Positions 33,413-41,282 of a stretch of DNA of 49,730 bases are shown in pieces. This stretch comes from an uncultured Pseudanabaenaceae cyanobacterium (GTDB lineage Bacteria > Cyanobacteriota > Cyanobacteriia > PCC-9006 > JAAUQQ01): NCBI GenBank assembly GCA_938017515.1, contig CALIJJ010000141.1:1-49730 (forward strand), given 5' to 3'. Under the pieces are notes generated by a model that did not search any database, had not been told where the DNA came from, and saw only the letters and a program-made list of their open reading frames with translations. The position numbers were made by a program, and so were the translations under genes. The stretch's first letter is position 1. Each line of letters opens with the position of its first letter.

Positions 33413-33811
33413 TTAGCGGCGATAGGATGACAACAGATGAATAACGGGAACCAAGGTCAACATGAGTCCCACCAAAACCCAGACAAAGGCTAAATTCTCA
33501 AAGAATCTTGCCAGAAACAGCCAAGCCAAGAGTGCCGCAATGCTCAACAAACAAATCGGCAAGACATTTTCTCGCCAACCGCTGCGGGCACGGTACCACT
33601 GGCTGCCTGTCCATCGCCAGGTCTGCTTGTAAGGGTAATGGGTAACCAGCTTCTCGAGAACCCGTCCCTCATCACCCAGCACAAAAATATGCTGGCATTG
33701 CAGACAGCCAAAAGCCTCAGTCAAAGCAATAGGAGACAAGCGCCCCCGGCATCGACAAGGGCAAGGGTAGTCCTGGGATAAATCTATCTTGTGAATCTTG
33801 TAGGACTGCAC
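33413..33811 (-). CDS. Zinc-ribbon membrane protein of unknown function
   Basis: The 132-residue protein has an N-terminal CPCRC ... CLQC arrangement (residues about 17-40), which should bind one zinc ion. Next come a basic and aromatic segment (YPYKQTWRWTGSQWYRARSG) and two membrane helices (about 83-102 and 107-127). Zinc-ribbon proteins with two C-terminal helices are conserved in cyanobacteria without an assigned function, as I recall. The tetracysteine could sense redox state or metal. It sits between the ProA-like gene and tRNA-Gly. The ATG start at 33809-33811 gives a good N-terminus, and no alternative is apparent. Confidence 0.78.
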   Translation of the reverse strand: MQSYKIHKIDLSQDYPCPCRCRGRLSPIALTEAFGCLQCQHIFVLGDEGRVLEKLVTHYPYKQTWRWTGSQWYRARSGWRENVLPICLLSIAALLAWLFLARFFENLAFVWVLVGLMLTLVPVIHLLSSYRR

Positions 33812-33917
33812 GGGTCGCCCTCGACAACGTGTAAAGACTTACCTACTTCTACTACGACAACACGAACTGAGCCCCAAGAATTTCAAAAACTTAGGAAGAA
33901 AAACCTTAAACTCAAAA

Positions 33918-33989
33918 AGCGGGTAACGCGATTCGAACGCGCGACATTCACCTTGGCAAGGTGACGCTCTACCACTGAGCTATACCCGC
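33918..33989 (-). tRNA. trnG-GCC: tRNA-Gly (GCC)
   Basis: The 72-nt minus-strand sequence folds as a cloverleaf. The acceptor stem is GCGGGTA/TACCCGC, the D stem GCTC/GAGC with loop AGTGGTA, the anticodon stem TCACC/GGTGA and the T stem GCGCG/CGCGT with TTCGAAT. The anticodon loop TTGCCAA gives anticodon GCC, so it reads GGC and GGU glycine codons. CCA is not encoded. A run of five A residues on the plus strand just beyond the 3' end may serve as a T tract for termination. Confidence 0.98.
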
Positions 33990-34142
33990 ATATGCTTGAG
34001 CGACCCGTTTGCCGCCTCGGCTTATATACAATCTCAAACGGTTGGGAACTGTGTCAACCATTCGAGCAAACTTTTTCTGATTTCTACTCAAGACCGGGCT
34101 TGCGCTGTGCCGTCAAGCCCAGTTGCGACCGTCGGTTGGCGG

Positions 34143-34616
34143 CTAAACCTGCTTCATGAGACTGGCCATTTCGATCGCATTCATAGCGTAGCTCCAGCCC
34201 AGATTACTCTTAATACCGGCTCGCTCTAGGGCCTGCTGCATGGTGTCCACCGTCAACACCCCCATGATGGTCGGCACGCCAGTCTGCAAACTTGTCGATG
34301 CAATCCCTTTTGTGACCTCTGACGCCACGTAATCAAAATGAGGCGTTTGTCCCCGAATAACCGCTCCGAGGCAAATAACGGCATCGTAGCGACCACTCTC
34401 GGCCAGCTTACGAGCAACCAAAGGGATCTCAAAACAACCAGGAACCCAGGCATAGTCAACCTGGTCTCCCTCAGGGGCCGCATCAATACCATGCCGCTTC
34501 AGACAGTCCTGGCAGCCTGCCAGCAGTTTGTCCGTCACCAAATCATTGAATCGTCCAATTACCAGGGCAAACTTGAACCCTTCAGCCTGGACAAAGCTTC
34601 CTTCAAAAACAGTCAT
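34143..34616 (-). CDS. ribH: 6,7-dimethyl-8-ribityllumazine synthase
   Basis: The 157-residue enzyme has the lumazine synthase landmarks: [17 protein letters not shown] (16-32), [15 protein letters not shown] (57-71), [20 protein letters not shown] (82-101) with the catalytic H93, and [16 protein letters not shown]. It condenses the ribityl-aminouracil with dihydroxybutanone phosphate to give the direct precursor of riboflavin, within an icosahedral or pentameric assembly. The length is normal. It is downstream of psbZ on the same strand. psbZ-ribH adjacency is common in cyanobacteria as I recall. A terminator between the two (34767-34800) suggests separate or attenuated transcripts. Confidence 0.96.
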   Translation of the reverse strand: MTVFEGSFVQAEGFKFALVIGRFNDLVTDKLLAGCQDCLKRHGIDAAPEGDQVDYAWVPGCFEIPLVARKLAESGRYDAVICLGAVIRGQTPHFDYVASEVTKGIASTSLQTGVPTIMGVLTVDTMQQALERAGIKSNLGWSYAMNAIEMASLMKQV

Positions 34617-34766
34617 CGAACCTCTTGCAAATGCGAGTTGAAACGCGACACCTAGGCTCTGTCACTCTAAGTCAATCCGTAGCTGGAAGACCAGTCGAGC
34701 AACAGGAGTCAGCCCCCAGGATTCAAGCTTGGCATGGCAACAAGCCTTCTTTGATCCTCAAAAACA

Positions 34767-34800
34767 AAAGGGGGGTGCAACGGTCTGCACCCCCCTTTTT
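34767..34800 (-). terminator. Terminator between psbZ and ribH
   Basis: AAAGGGGGGTGCA (34767-34779) pairs over 13 bp with TGCACCCCCCTTT, closing a 6-nt loop. On the minus strand it is followed by TTTTGTTTTTG. It lies about 33 bp after psbZ. Confidence 0.85.
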
Positions 34801-34832
34801 TCAAGCTCTAAGACCCCAGCTAGGGTCAAGGC

Positions 34833-35021
34833 CTAAACCACGAAGTAATTCAGTATGCCCACCAAAACAACCAAGACTCCCCAGACAATGGAGCCCAGCA
34901 GAATGAGCTGGTTTGAACGCCCAGAGTCAGCGCCGGAAGCATAGGCAACCGGAACACCAATGAGCATGACAAAGGAAAATAGGACGAGGAACGTTAACAG
35001 CAGCTGAAAGATAATCGTCAT
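34833..35021 (-). CDS. psbZ: Photosystem II core protein PsbZ (Ycf9)
   Basis: The 62-residue protein begins MTIIFQLLLTFLVLFSFVML and has two membrane helices separated by the loop PVAYASGADSGRSNQLILLG, which is characteristic of PsbZ. It ends in LVGILNYFVV. PsbZ sits at the edge of the photosystem II core near CP43 and helps to stabilise peripheral subunits and antenna contacts. The length exactly matches the family. It is the second photosystem II component in this window after psbA, and it lies just downstream of the apcF gene for a phycobilisome core subunit. The start is an ATG at 35019-35021. Confidence 0.98.
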   Translation of the reverse strand: MTIIFQLLLTFLVLFSFVMLIGVPVAYASGADSGRSNQLILLGSIVWGVLVVLVGILNYFVV

Positions 35022-35196
35022 CTTTTCTATCTCAAAACTAAAACAGTGTGTCTTTCAATGCTGGAGCCCTTGAGCCCAGCAGGCGCATGCCTATCATCCC
35101 ACAAAGGGCCAAGCCAGGTGAACCAGGGGATCACAAGGAACAATTCAGGATCGAATTGGATCAAACCTGGACTCACCCGACGAACACGAGATGGAA

Positions 35197-35706
35197 CTAG
35201 ATGCTGACTTCGCTGAAGTCACGGACCATGTGGTCAAAGGGCGCATCAATGAAGGAAACATCACTGATCCCCGCTTCAGTCGCCATGGACTTGACGGTGT
35301 CACACATAATCTGGATACCGCGCACCGTGGGTCCAATGGGCACGCCGAGCGAGTTGTAGGTCTCCCGCAATCCCTGGAGCACACGCTCATCCAAGATTTC
35401 GTTATTGCCCGCGATGATGGCGTAGGAAGCGTAACGCAGGTAATAGTCGAGATCTCGCAGACAGGCAGAATAGCGGCGAGTCGTGTAAGAGTTTCCACCT
35501 GGACGTAGAAGCTCGGGAACCTCTTCGTAAAGGGTGGCGCTGGACTGCTTGACGATGTCAGCAGAATTGGCATTGATGAGCGTCGCGACTTTCACCCGGG
35601 CAGCACCCTGGGCGAAGTAGGACTTGAGACCGTCAATAGCGTCCCGATCGAGGTAACGCCCAGTCAGGTCATAGGTTCCAATGAGACCGGCTACCGCATC
35701 CCGCAT
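35197..35706 (-). CDS. apcF: Allophycocyanin beta-18 subunit
   Basis: The 169-residue phycobiliprotein has MRDAVAGLIGTYDLTGRYLD at the start, the LRPGGNSYTTRRYSACLRDL block with the methylated asparagine site N72 and chromophore cysteine C82, and LGVPIGPTVRGIQIM near the C-terminus. ApcF replaces one beta subunit in the basal phycobilisome core cylinders. It helps to couple the core to the linker ApcE and to photosystem II. The longer frame to 35751 is rejected: ATG 35704-35706 begins the family sequence and is preceded by GGGAGAA. ApcF differs from ApcB here in sequences such as FDHMVRDFSEVSI. Confidence 0.95.
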   Translation of the reverse strand: MRDAVAGLIGTYDLTGRYLDRDAIDGLKSYFAQGAARVKVATLINANSADIVKQSSATLYEEVPELLRPGGNSYTTRRYSACLRDLDYYLRYASYAIIAGNNEILDERVLQGLRETYNSLGVPIGPTVRGIQIMCDTVKSMATEAGISDVSFIDAPFDHMVRDFSEVSI

Positions 35707-36130
35707 GAAACGTTCTCCCAAAAAGCTTTTATGAAAATTGAATTGCCCCACTCAATAACTGCGAAAGCACAGGAGTCGTGGAGCTTAAAACCTGTCTCAA
35801 ACCCTATCACGCAGGGGCATCTCCCCTTTCAACCTGTGACTAAACTTGTAGGCTTCGGGGGCGATCGCAGTCACCAAACTTAATATTTCGCTCGATTCGA
35901 AATTTGAACGATTGAGAGCAAGCAGAGGTCTAGGAGAGAGTAGGCGGGGATCAAAGCTAAATCCGTATATTTGTCGTAGACAAAAGGAATATGTGTTTTT
36001 ATCTACACATCTGGATAGGAATCCGGAACGAGATTCTGCCTTCTATTTAACAGTTTGGTGAATAGACGCAACTTACTATTCTTTAGTTAGATAGATATAT
36101 TGAAAGTGTCCCCAGAGGAATTACACAATA
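35707..36130 (+). promoter_or_regulatory. glnN upstream region
   Basis: This 424-bp gap between apcF (minus) and glnN (plus) has no gene. It holds A/T-rich DNA and a TATATT hexamer at about 36096. AGAGGAA lies about 10-16 bp before the ATG at 36131 and is a good ribosome binding site. A symmetrical element at 35991-36010 is described separately. The apcF promoter lies on its left side. Confidence 0.5.
35991..36010 (+). promoter_or_regulatory. Inverted repeat upstream of glnN, possible NtcA-type site
   Basis: ATGTGT (35991-35996) and ACACAT (36005-36010) are perfect inverted copies separated by 8 nt. Within it, GTG-N8-TAC (35993-36006) differs by one base from the NtcA consensus GTA-N8-TAC. 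NtcA activates nitrogen genes, including glnN in some cyanobacteria. No perfect -10 box at the usual distance was found, so this is a weak call. Confidence 0.35.
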
Positions 36131-38305
36131 ATGAGTGGAAACGAATCGCGCTTGCAGGCGATCTACGAAATTACCAACCGCGAGCCAATGCCATCAGCGG
36201 CTCCGGCATCGCTAGAGGATCTCTGGGCGACAGATGTCTTTAATCTAGCCAAGATGCAGGAGCGCCTGCCGAAGACTGTCTTCAAATCTGTCAAGAAGAC
36301 AATTCAGTCTGGTGCAGCACTGGACCCGTCTGTGGCCGACACCGTCGCTACAGCCATGAAGGACTGGGCACTTTCCAAGGGTGCCAAGTACTACGCCCAC
36401 GTTTTCTACCCCATGACCAACGCCACTGCGGAGAAGCACGACGGCTTCATCTCAGTGGATAGCGATGGCGTTGCCATCTCAGAACTGTCCGGCAAGCTCC
36501 TGGTCCAGGGTGAGCCCGACGGTTCCTCCTTCCCCAATGGTGGCATTCGCGGCACGTTCGAAGCTCGCGGCTACACCGGATGGGACCCTACAAGCCCGGT
36601 CTATATCGTTGATACGGCCAACGGTGCAACCCTCTGTATTCCCACGGTCTTCCTGTCTTGGACCGGCGAAGCCCTCGATAAGAAGGTACCGCTGCTGCGC
36701 TCCATCGAGGCCATGAATAAGTCGGCGAGCAAGCTGCTGTCATTGCTGGGTCACGCCGACATTGCTCCGGTCAATTCGAGCTGCGGTGCTGAGCAGGAGT
36801 ATTTCCTGGTGGACAGCAACTTCGCCAACTCTCGCCCTGACCTGCTGTTGGCAGGCCGTACACTCTTTGGCAAGGCTCCTGCCAAGGGTCAGCAGTTTGA
36901 CGATCACTACTTCGGCGCAATTCCGGAGCGGGTCCAGTGCTTTATGCATGACCTAGAAGAGCGCCTCTACCGTCTCGGCATTCCCGCCAAGACGAAGCAC
37001 AACGAGGTGGCCCCTGGTCAGTTTGAAGTGGCTCCGATCTTTGAATCGGCGAACGTCGCCAGCGACCACCAGCAGATGATGATGACACTGCTGCGCAAGG
37101 TAGCTCAGAAGCACGGTTTCATGTGTCTGCTGCACGAAAAGCCCTTCGCAGGCATCAATGGTTCCGGTAAGCACGTCAACTGGTCTGTGGGCAACGCCAC
37201 CCAGGGCAACCTGTTGGATCCCGGTGACACCCCCCACGACAACACTCAGTTCCTGCTGTTCTGCGGTGCAGTCATTCGTGGCGTACACAAGTATGGTCCG
37301 CTGATGCGTTCGGTGATTGCCACCGCCAGCAATGACCACCGCTTGGGTGCCAACGAAGCACCGCCGGCAATTATGTCGGTGTACCTGGGTTCTCAACTTG
37401 AGGACGTATTCGAGCAGATCAAGGCAGGTAGCCTGACGGGCTCGCAGGAAAAAGGTGTGATGGATCTGGGCGTGACCATTCTGCCCAATCTGACCAAGGA
37501 TGCGGGCGATCGCAACCGCACGTCTCCCTTCGCCTTCACAGGCAACCGCTTTGAGTTCCGGGCCGTGGGCTCTAGCCAGTCCGTGTCCGGTCCGTTGATT
37601 GCGCTCAACACCATGTTGGCTGAATCCCTGGATTGGATTGCAAACCGCCTGGAAGCGGAAATGAGCGGTGGCAAGGAAGTCAGCGCTGCAGCGCTATCTG
37701 TCCTGAAAGAAGTCATGGACGAGCATGGCAACGCTATCTTCGGTGGCGACGGCTATTCTGAGGAATGGCACAAAATGGCTGTGGAAGAGCGGGGTCTCTT
37801 GAACCTGCCCACGACGGCTGATGCCCTGCCCCATTTGCAGTCTGAGCCCATCAAAGACCTGTTCAGCAAGATTGGTGTCCTGAGCGAGAAGGAACTGGAG
37901 AGCCGCTACGAGGTTTACTCGGAGCAGTACATCCTGGCCATCGACGTGGAGGCTAAGCTTGTGGCCGAGATGGCGAAGACCAAGATCTATCCCGCTGCGA
38001 TTCAGTACCTAGCTGAGCTATCCAGCACCATCGCCAACCTCAAGGAAGTGGGCGTTGAGCTGGACAATAGCCAAGCGCAAACGGTTGCGGGCTTTACTCA
38101 GTCGCTGATGGCGTCGGTGAAGAAACTGAGCGAGGCGGCTGCGAAGGAGGACTTCGGCTCTGTGGCTGAGCACATGCAGTACTGCGCTAAGACAATTCGT
38201 CCGCTGATGGATGAAGTGCGGGAATCGGCAGATGCACTGGAAGGCGAGATTGCTGATGAGTACTGGCCTCTGCCGACTTATCAGGAGATGCTGTTCATTA
38301 AGTAG
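36131..38305 (+). CDS. glnN: Type III glutamine synthetase
   Basis: The 724-residue protein is the length of GlnN, not of the ~470-residue GlnA. GS blocks include [73 protein letters not shown] (ammonia/glutamate site) and [20 protein letters not shown] with the conserved arginines. The C-terminal 200 residues (with [20 protein letters not shown]) are the GSIII-specific helical domain. It makes glutamine from glutamate, ammonia and ATP. In cyanobacteria that have it, GlnN is a secondary enzyme, often induced under nitrogen limitation. The start ATG 36131 is preceded by AGAGGAA. A terminator follows at 38377. A glutamine-riboswitch gene lies head-to-tail opposite at 38735-38914. Confidence 0.97.
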   Translation: MSGNESRLQAIYEITNREPMPSAAPASLEDLWATDVFNLAKMQERLPKTVFKSVKKTIQSGAALDPSVADTVATAMKDWALSKGAKYYAHVFYPMTNATAEKHDGFISVDSDGVAISELSGKLLVQGEPDGSSFPNGGIRGTFEARGYTGWDPTSPVYIVDTANGATLCIPTVFLSWTGEALDKKVPLLRSIEAMNKSASKLLSLLGHADIAPVNSSCGAEQEYFLVDSNFANSRPDLLLAGRTLFGKAPAKGQQFDDHYFGAIPERVQCFMHDLEERLYRLGIPAKTKHNEVAPGQFEVAPIFESANVASDHQQMMMTLLRKVAQKHGFMCLLHEKPFAGINGSGKHVNWSVGNATQGNLLDPGDTPHDNTQFLLFCGAVIRGVHKYGPLMRSVIATASNDHRLGANEAPPAIMSVYLGSQLEDVFEQIKAGSLTGSQEKGVMDLGVTILPNLTKDAGDRNRTSPFAFTGNRFEFRAVGSSQSVSGPLIALNTMLAESLDWIANRLEAEMSGGKEVSAAALSVLKEVMDEHGNAIFGGDGYSEEWHKMAVEERGLLNLPTTADALPHLQSEPIKDLFSKIGVLSEKELESRYEVYSEQYILAIDVEAKLVAEMAKTKIYPAAIQYLAELSSTIANLKEVGVELDNSQAQTVAGFTQSLMASVKKLSEAAAKEDFGSVAEHMQYCAKTIRPLMDEVRESADALEGEIADEYWPLPTYQEMLFIK

Positions 38306-38376
38306 ATGAATAACAGGAACTAGGCGAGGGGACTCGTCTGGTTCTACATCTTTTGGTCACGCAAAGAGGGTTCAAG

Positions 38377-38410
38377 GAGGATGTTCCGGGTTGGGACGTC
38401 CTCTTTTTTT
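38377..38410 (+). terminator. Rho-independent terminator of glnN
   Basis: GAGGATGTTCC (38377-38387) pairs with GGGACGTCCTC (38393-38403) using two G-T wobbles and is followed by seven T residues. It lies 72 bp after the glnN stop. Confidence 0.85.
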
Positions 38411-38537
38411 GTGGGGCGATCTCTTTCACGCACCAGAGGATGCATCTACAAGAGGAGCTCAATCGCAGAATTCACCTAGCTCTGAATCATTACAGACTTG
38501 TTCAGCACGAGTAAGGCGGGTTGCCCTGGCATACCTC

Positions 38538-38565
38538 CACGATTCTAATGCCACGATTCTAATGC
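38538..38565. repeat. Exact 14-bp tandem duplication
   Basis: CACGATTCTAATGC occurs twice with no gap, in the intergenic DNA between the glnN terminator and the riboswitch gene. The rest of this gap (38411-38645) shows no gene. Confidence 0.9.
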
Positions 38566-38645
38566 CAAGACTGAGGCAGACAATTTTTCGTAGACATCAC
38601 GATATGCGATGGATATATATCAGCCAGTTTTCTTGAGCCAACGCA

Positions 38646-38677
38646 CAAGAAAGCCGACCCGGACGCTCCAGATCGGC
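38646..38677 (-). terminator. Terminator of the DUF4278 gene
   Basis: On the minus strand GCCGATCTGGA pairs over 11 bp (with two wobbles) with TCCGGGTCGGC around a 3-nt loop, followed by TTTCTT. It lies 58 bp past the stop codon at 38735. Confidence 0.8.
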
Positions 38678-38734
38678 CTTATCAGCACTATTGCAAGGTA
38701 AGTTGCGAAGGCGCTATTTCAGATTTTGCGAAAA

Positions 38735-38914
38735 CTACACAGCGTAGCTCATGCCGCGATACTTCAGAGCGTGATGCGCTGGGGGCTTCGCAGAAGCATC
38801 AGACACAGGATTCAGAGAAACACCGCGATAAACCAGGGACTTGCGCTGAACGGGACGCTCAGCAACAGCAACGGTATTGGTGTCGTACTTCAGACCACGA
38901 TAGTTGAGAGTCAT
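38735..38914 (-). CDS. Small basic DUF4278 (YRG-motif) protein under a glutamine riboswitch
   Basis: The 59-residue product begins MTLNYRGLKYDTNTVAVAER and ends HALKYRGMSYAV. It carries the DUF4278 signature three times: LNYRGLKY, LVYRGVSL and LKYRGMSY. It has nine Lys/Arg and three Asp/Glu residues, so it is basic, and no membrane segment. DUF4278 is a cyanobacterial family of unknown function. The gene is below common length cut-offs and is easily missed. Support is strong: an AGGAGG site 7 nt before the ATG, a glutamine riboswitch just upstream (38943-39040) and a terminator downstream. Small peptides are the usual targets of this riboswitch class. It faces glnN, so a nitrogen role is likely. 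Direct control of glutamine synthetase is only a hypothesis. Confidence 0.9.
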   Translation of the reverse strand: MTLNYRGLKYDTNTVAVAERPVQRKSLVYRGVSLNPVSDASAKPPAHHALKYRGMSYAV

Positions 38915-38921
38915 TTGTTCG

Positions 38922-38927
38922 CCTCCT
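38922..38927 (-). promoter_or_regulatory. Ribosome binding site, possibly occluded by a small hairpin
   Basis: AGGAGG lies 7 nt before the DUF4278 start. It overlaps the palindrome CCTAATTAGG (38925-38934) and lies within GCCTAATTAGGAGGC, where GCCT or CCT can pair with the ribosome binding site. This could be the expression platform of the riboswitch. Confidence 0.7.
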
Positions 38928-38942
38928 AATTAGGCAATTAGT

Positions 38943-39040
38943 GGCGCGTTCCTTCGGACTGGTCCACAACGAACCTTACCTACTTCCGTTTCCTAAAACC
39001 GCCTATCTATTTGAGGTCAGCGAGCAGGAAATGAACGAAT
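38943..39040 (-). ncRNA. Glutamine riboswitch (glnA / Downstream-peptide RNA class)
   Basis: The minus strand carries the two hallmarks of this class in order: CGGAAGTAGG (38988-38979) and CCGAAGGAACGC (38957-38946). On the 5' side CGTTC (39037-39033) can pair with GGAACG to close the P1 stem. TTTCCT just after it can pair with AGGAAA before the CGGAAGTAGG box. The RNA ends about 15 nt before the ribosome binding site of a 59-codon gene. Known glnA and Downstream-peptide RNAs bind L-glutamine and occur in cyanobacteria before nitrogen genes or short open reading frames. The match was made by eye from remembered consensus, and a covariance-model search has not been run. Confidence 0.85.
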
Positions 39041-39284
39041 GATTTACTTTCTGTATTCTACGATGCAGTTTTTGGTTTGTCTACCTTTTTAGCGAATAAA
39101 AACATGCATTTTTTACATTCAGACGCCGAGGATACGGAATTCGATCGCGGAAACCATTGCCATTCCAGTGATTCCCCCCATCAATGCCTTGGAAAGGGGA
39201 GGTTTTTTCGTTACATTTATTTACAGGAAACAGCCCAATTGGTCGTTTTCCCTGAACTGTGACCAGCGATTTGCTGAACTTCCC

Positions 39285-40349
39285 ATGATGAATCCTCTGG
39301 CCAAATTGGCCTATCAAACCCTTCAACAGGGAAAAAGCGTCTTTAGCGTCGCCCATAAAACCACCAACAATCGGTTGCTCAATCTCTTTGCCCCCCCCAC
39401 GGCACTTCAGAAAGAGCAAGTTCAAAAACTTTCCCCAGAACAACTGCTGAACATCCAGCAGCGCATGCTCCAACTCCAGAACGAAGACTGGGCTGATGCT
39501 GAACGGGGAATCTATCCCAGTGAGCTATTGTTCGATGACCCTTGGGATGACTTCTTCAAGTTCTATCCCGCTGTCTGGTTCGATATGCCCGGCACCTGGC
39601 AGCGGATTCAGCAAAATAACTATCAAGACTTCGCCTCTGACATTGAGACCGAAGGATATCCCCAGTACTACCTGCGCAATTTCCACTTCCAGACCGACGG
39701 CTACCTCAGCGATCAATCCGCCAATCTTTACGACATCCAGGTTGAACTCCTCTTCAATGGTTCAGCCGATGCCATGCGTCGTCGCATCCTGGCCCCGCTC
39801 AAACAGGGACTCAGTCACTTCGAGGGTCCGGAGCGAGACCTCAAAATTCTGGATGTGGCCTGCGGGACAGGGCGAACCTTAAAGATGCTGCGCGGCACTT
39901 TTCCAAAGGCATCGCTGCACGGCATCGACCTTTCTCCGGCCTATTTGCGCAAAGCCAATGAGCTGCTCTCTAAACAGCCCCAGGAACTCCCCCAACTGGC
40001 CCAGGCCAAGGGCGAAGATCTGCCCTATCAGGATGAATATTTCAACGGCATTAGCTGCGTCTTCTTGTTTCACGAGCTTCCTGGCCCCATTCGCCAAGCC
40101 GTCATCAACGAGAGCTTCCGGGCGCTCAAGCCCGGCGGCACCTATGTGATCTGCGACTCGATTCAGGCCAGCGATAACCCGGACCTCAAACCCGCCCTGG
40201 AAAACTTCTCCCAGACTTTCCATGAGCCGTTCTATCGCCACTATATTGAGGACAATATCGAAGCACGACTCAAAGAAGCTGGATTTGAAAACATTCGGGT
40301 CAGCGACCATTTCATGAGTAAGTATTGGACCGCTCGGAAGCCCAGCTAA
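39285..40349 (+). CDS. Class I SAM-dependent methyltransferase
   Basis: The protein of about 354 residues has the SAM-binding motif I LDVACGTG (189-196). It also has LHGIDLSPAYLRKANELL (acidic ribose-binding D), QDEYFNGISCVFLFHELP (motif II region) and FRALKPGGTYVICDSIQ (motif III), as in the UbiE/Methyltransf_11 group. The N-terminal 180 residues (FDDPWDDFFKFYPAVWFDMP; YPQYYLRNFHFQTDGYLS) are a family-specific domain found in cyanobacterial and plastid homologues. The substrate is unknown, and a lipid or quinone is a fair guess. ATG codons at 39285 and 39288 are both possible. An extension to 39168 is not supported. It lies on the plus strand, divergent from the DUF4278 gene and its riboswitch. 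Confidence 0.9.
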   Translation: MMNPLAKLAYQTLQQGKSVFSVAHKTTNNRLLNLFAPPTALQKEQVQKLSPEQLLNIQQRMLQLQNEDWADAERGIYPSELLFDDPWDDFFKFYPAVWFDMPGTWQRIQQNNYQDFASDIETEGYPQYYLRNFHFQTDGYLSDQSANLYDIQVELLFNGSADAMRRRILAPLKQGLSHFEGPERDLKILDVACGTGRTLKMLRGTFPKASLHGIDLSPAYLRKANELLSKQPQELPQLAQAKGEDLPYQDEYFNGISCVFLFHELPGPIRQAVINESFRALKPGGTYVICDSIQASDNPDLKPALENFSQTFHEPFYRHYIEDNIEARLKEAGFENIRVSDHFMSKYWTARKPS

Positions 40350-40383
40350 ATCCACTATTTTTTGCCCTGTTTAGGGAATTTTA

Positions 40384-40412
40384 GGGCGTCCGTGCAGAAT
40401 CGCAGGACGCCC
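40384..40412 (+). terminator. Hairpin after the methyltransferase gene, weak terminator
   Basis: GGGCGTCC (40384-40391) pairs perfectly with GGACGCCC (40405-40412) around a 13-nt loop. Only CTTATACTG follows, so it lacks a proper T tract. Confidence 0.5.
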
Positions 40413-40503
40413 CTTATACTGTCAGCACGAAATTCGCGGTTCGAAATTCGCCTTACTTTCCCGGTTTGAGTTCCCTTACTGCCGTGCGTCGTCAAAAAAT
40501 CTA

Positions 40504-41097
40504 ATGAAAAAATTACTCACCCTTCTCTCTATCGGTGCTGTGTTGGCACCCGTTTTGACGCTGAGCACTCCGGCTCAGGCACTTCCCGGCAATCTCACCG
40601 AGGAAGTCGAGGCTTGGATGCAGGGTCACGACACACTGCAGCCTCGCCCAGGCGAGCGCCTGATGGTGCGCAAGAGCAGCTCCGCCGCTCAGCGATTTAG
40701 CTTTCAAGCCTCTGTATTCTCGCCGGGCCGGGTGGCTCCAACACCCGATCGCGGTCGCATTCGCACCGAAACCCTCACCTTCTTTGACATTCCCAATGGC
40801 GTCTCCGAAGCGCGCTTGGAAGAGGCTCTGCGAGTCATTTACGGCCTGGATATCTACCAGGACTTTGACAACGCCCAGGTGACCTTTAAGTATCCCGGCT
40901 CTTTTGATGTGGCCCAGGCGCGCAATCGTCGTACCGAGCTCCAGGCGGCGCTCACCGGCGAAATTCGCTATGGCGATCGCTTTGCCTACTGGTACGAAAT
41001 CGCTCAGCCTGAAGAAGGCAAGGCGATCGCAGGCAAAATCGTCGTCTTCCTCAAAGAAGACATTGACAAAGTAGAGCGGGAACTGCGCAACCGTTAA
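40504..41097 (+). CDS. Exported protein of unknown function
   Basis: The 197-residue protein has a clear signal peptide (MKKLLTLLSIGAVLAPVLTL, cleavage likely after STPAQA near residue 26). The mature part has no membrane segment, cysteine pair or catalytic motif that I can name. It appears to be alpha/beta, with blocks such as RTETLTFFDIPNGVSEARLE and LDIYQDFDNAQVTFKYPGS. Similar exported proteins occur in cyanobacteria as conserved hypotheticals. Its location would be lumen or periplasm. The start ATG 40504 sits directly at the signal peptide. It ends near a long hairpin (41122-41186) shared with the convergent 41283-41636 gene. Confidence 0.82.
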   Translation: MKKLLTLLSIGAVLAPVLTLSTPAQALPGNLTEEVEAWMQGHDTLQPRPGERLMVRKSSSAAQRFSFQASVFSPGRVAPTPDRGRIRTETLTFFDIPNGVSEARLEEALRVIYGLDIYQDFDNAQVTFKYPGSFDVAQARNRRTELQAALTGEIRYGDRFAYWYEIAQPEEGKAIAGKIVVFLKEDIDKVERELRNR

Positions 41098-41121
41098 CAG
41101 CCAGCAATACGCGCCCAGAGT

Positions 41122-41186
41122 AAACACGGGGTGTCTTTCCAGGATTTTTCTTAGAACAGAAATCCCCAAAAGACACCCCGTGTTTT
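41122..41186. terminator. Long bidirectional hairpin between convergent genes
   Basis: AAACACGGGGTGTCTTT (41122-41138) and AAAGACACCCCGTGTTT (41169-41185) pair perfectly over 17 bp around a 30-nt loop. A/T-rich flanks on both sides fit termination in both directions. Confidence 0.85.
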
Positions 41187-41282
41187 ATGGACTGCGATAC
41201 TCCATCAATCTGTAAACCTTTATAGAGAGAGGTTTCAGCCTCAGCCCAAGCTCTGGGGCCCAACCCATCTCCCCATTCGCCG

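Noticed and set aside
33825..33870. GAAGTAGGTAAG on the minus strand, similar to part of the glutamine riboswitch
   Set aside because: It lacks the preceding CG and the GAAGGAACGC partner, and no stem can be drawn. Similarity is by chance.
38726..38929. 67-codon plus-strand frame
   Set aside because: It is the antisense of the DUF4278 gene, which has the ribosome binding site, riboswitch and terminator.
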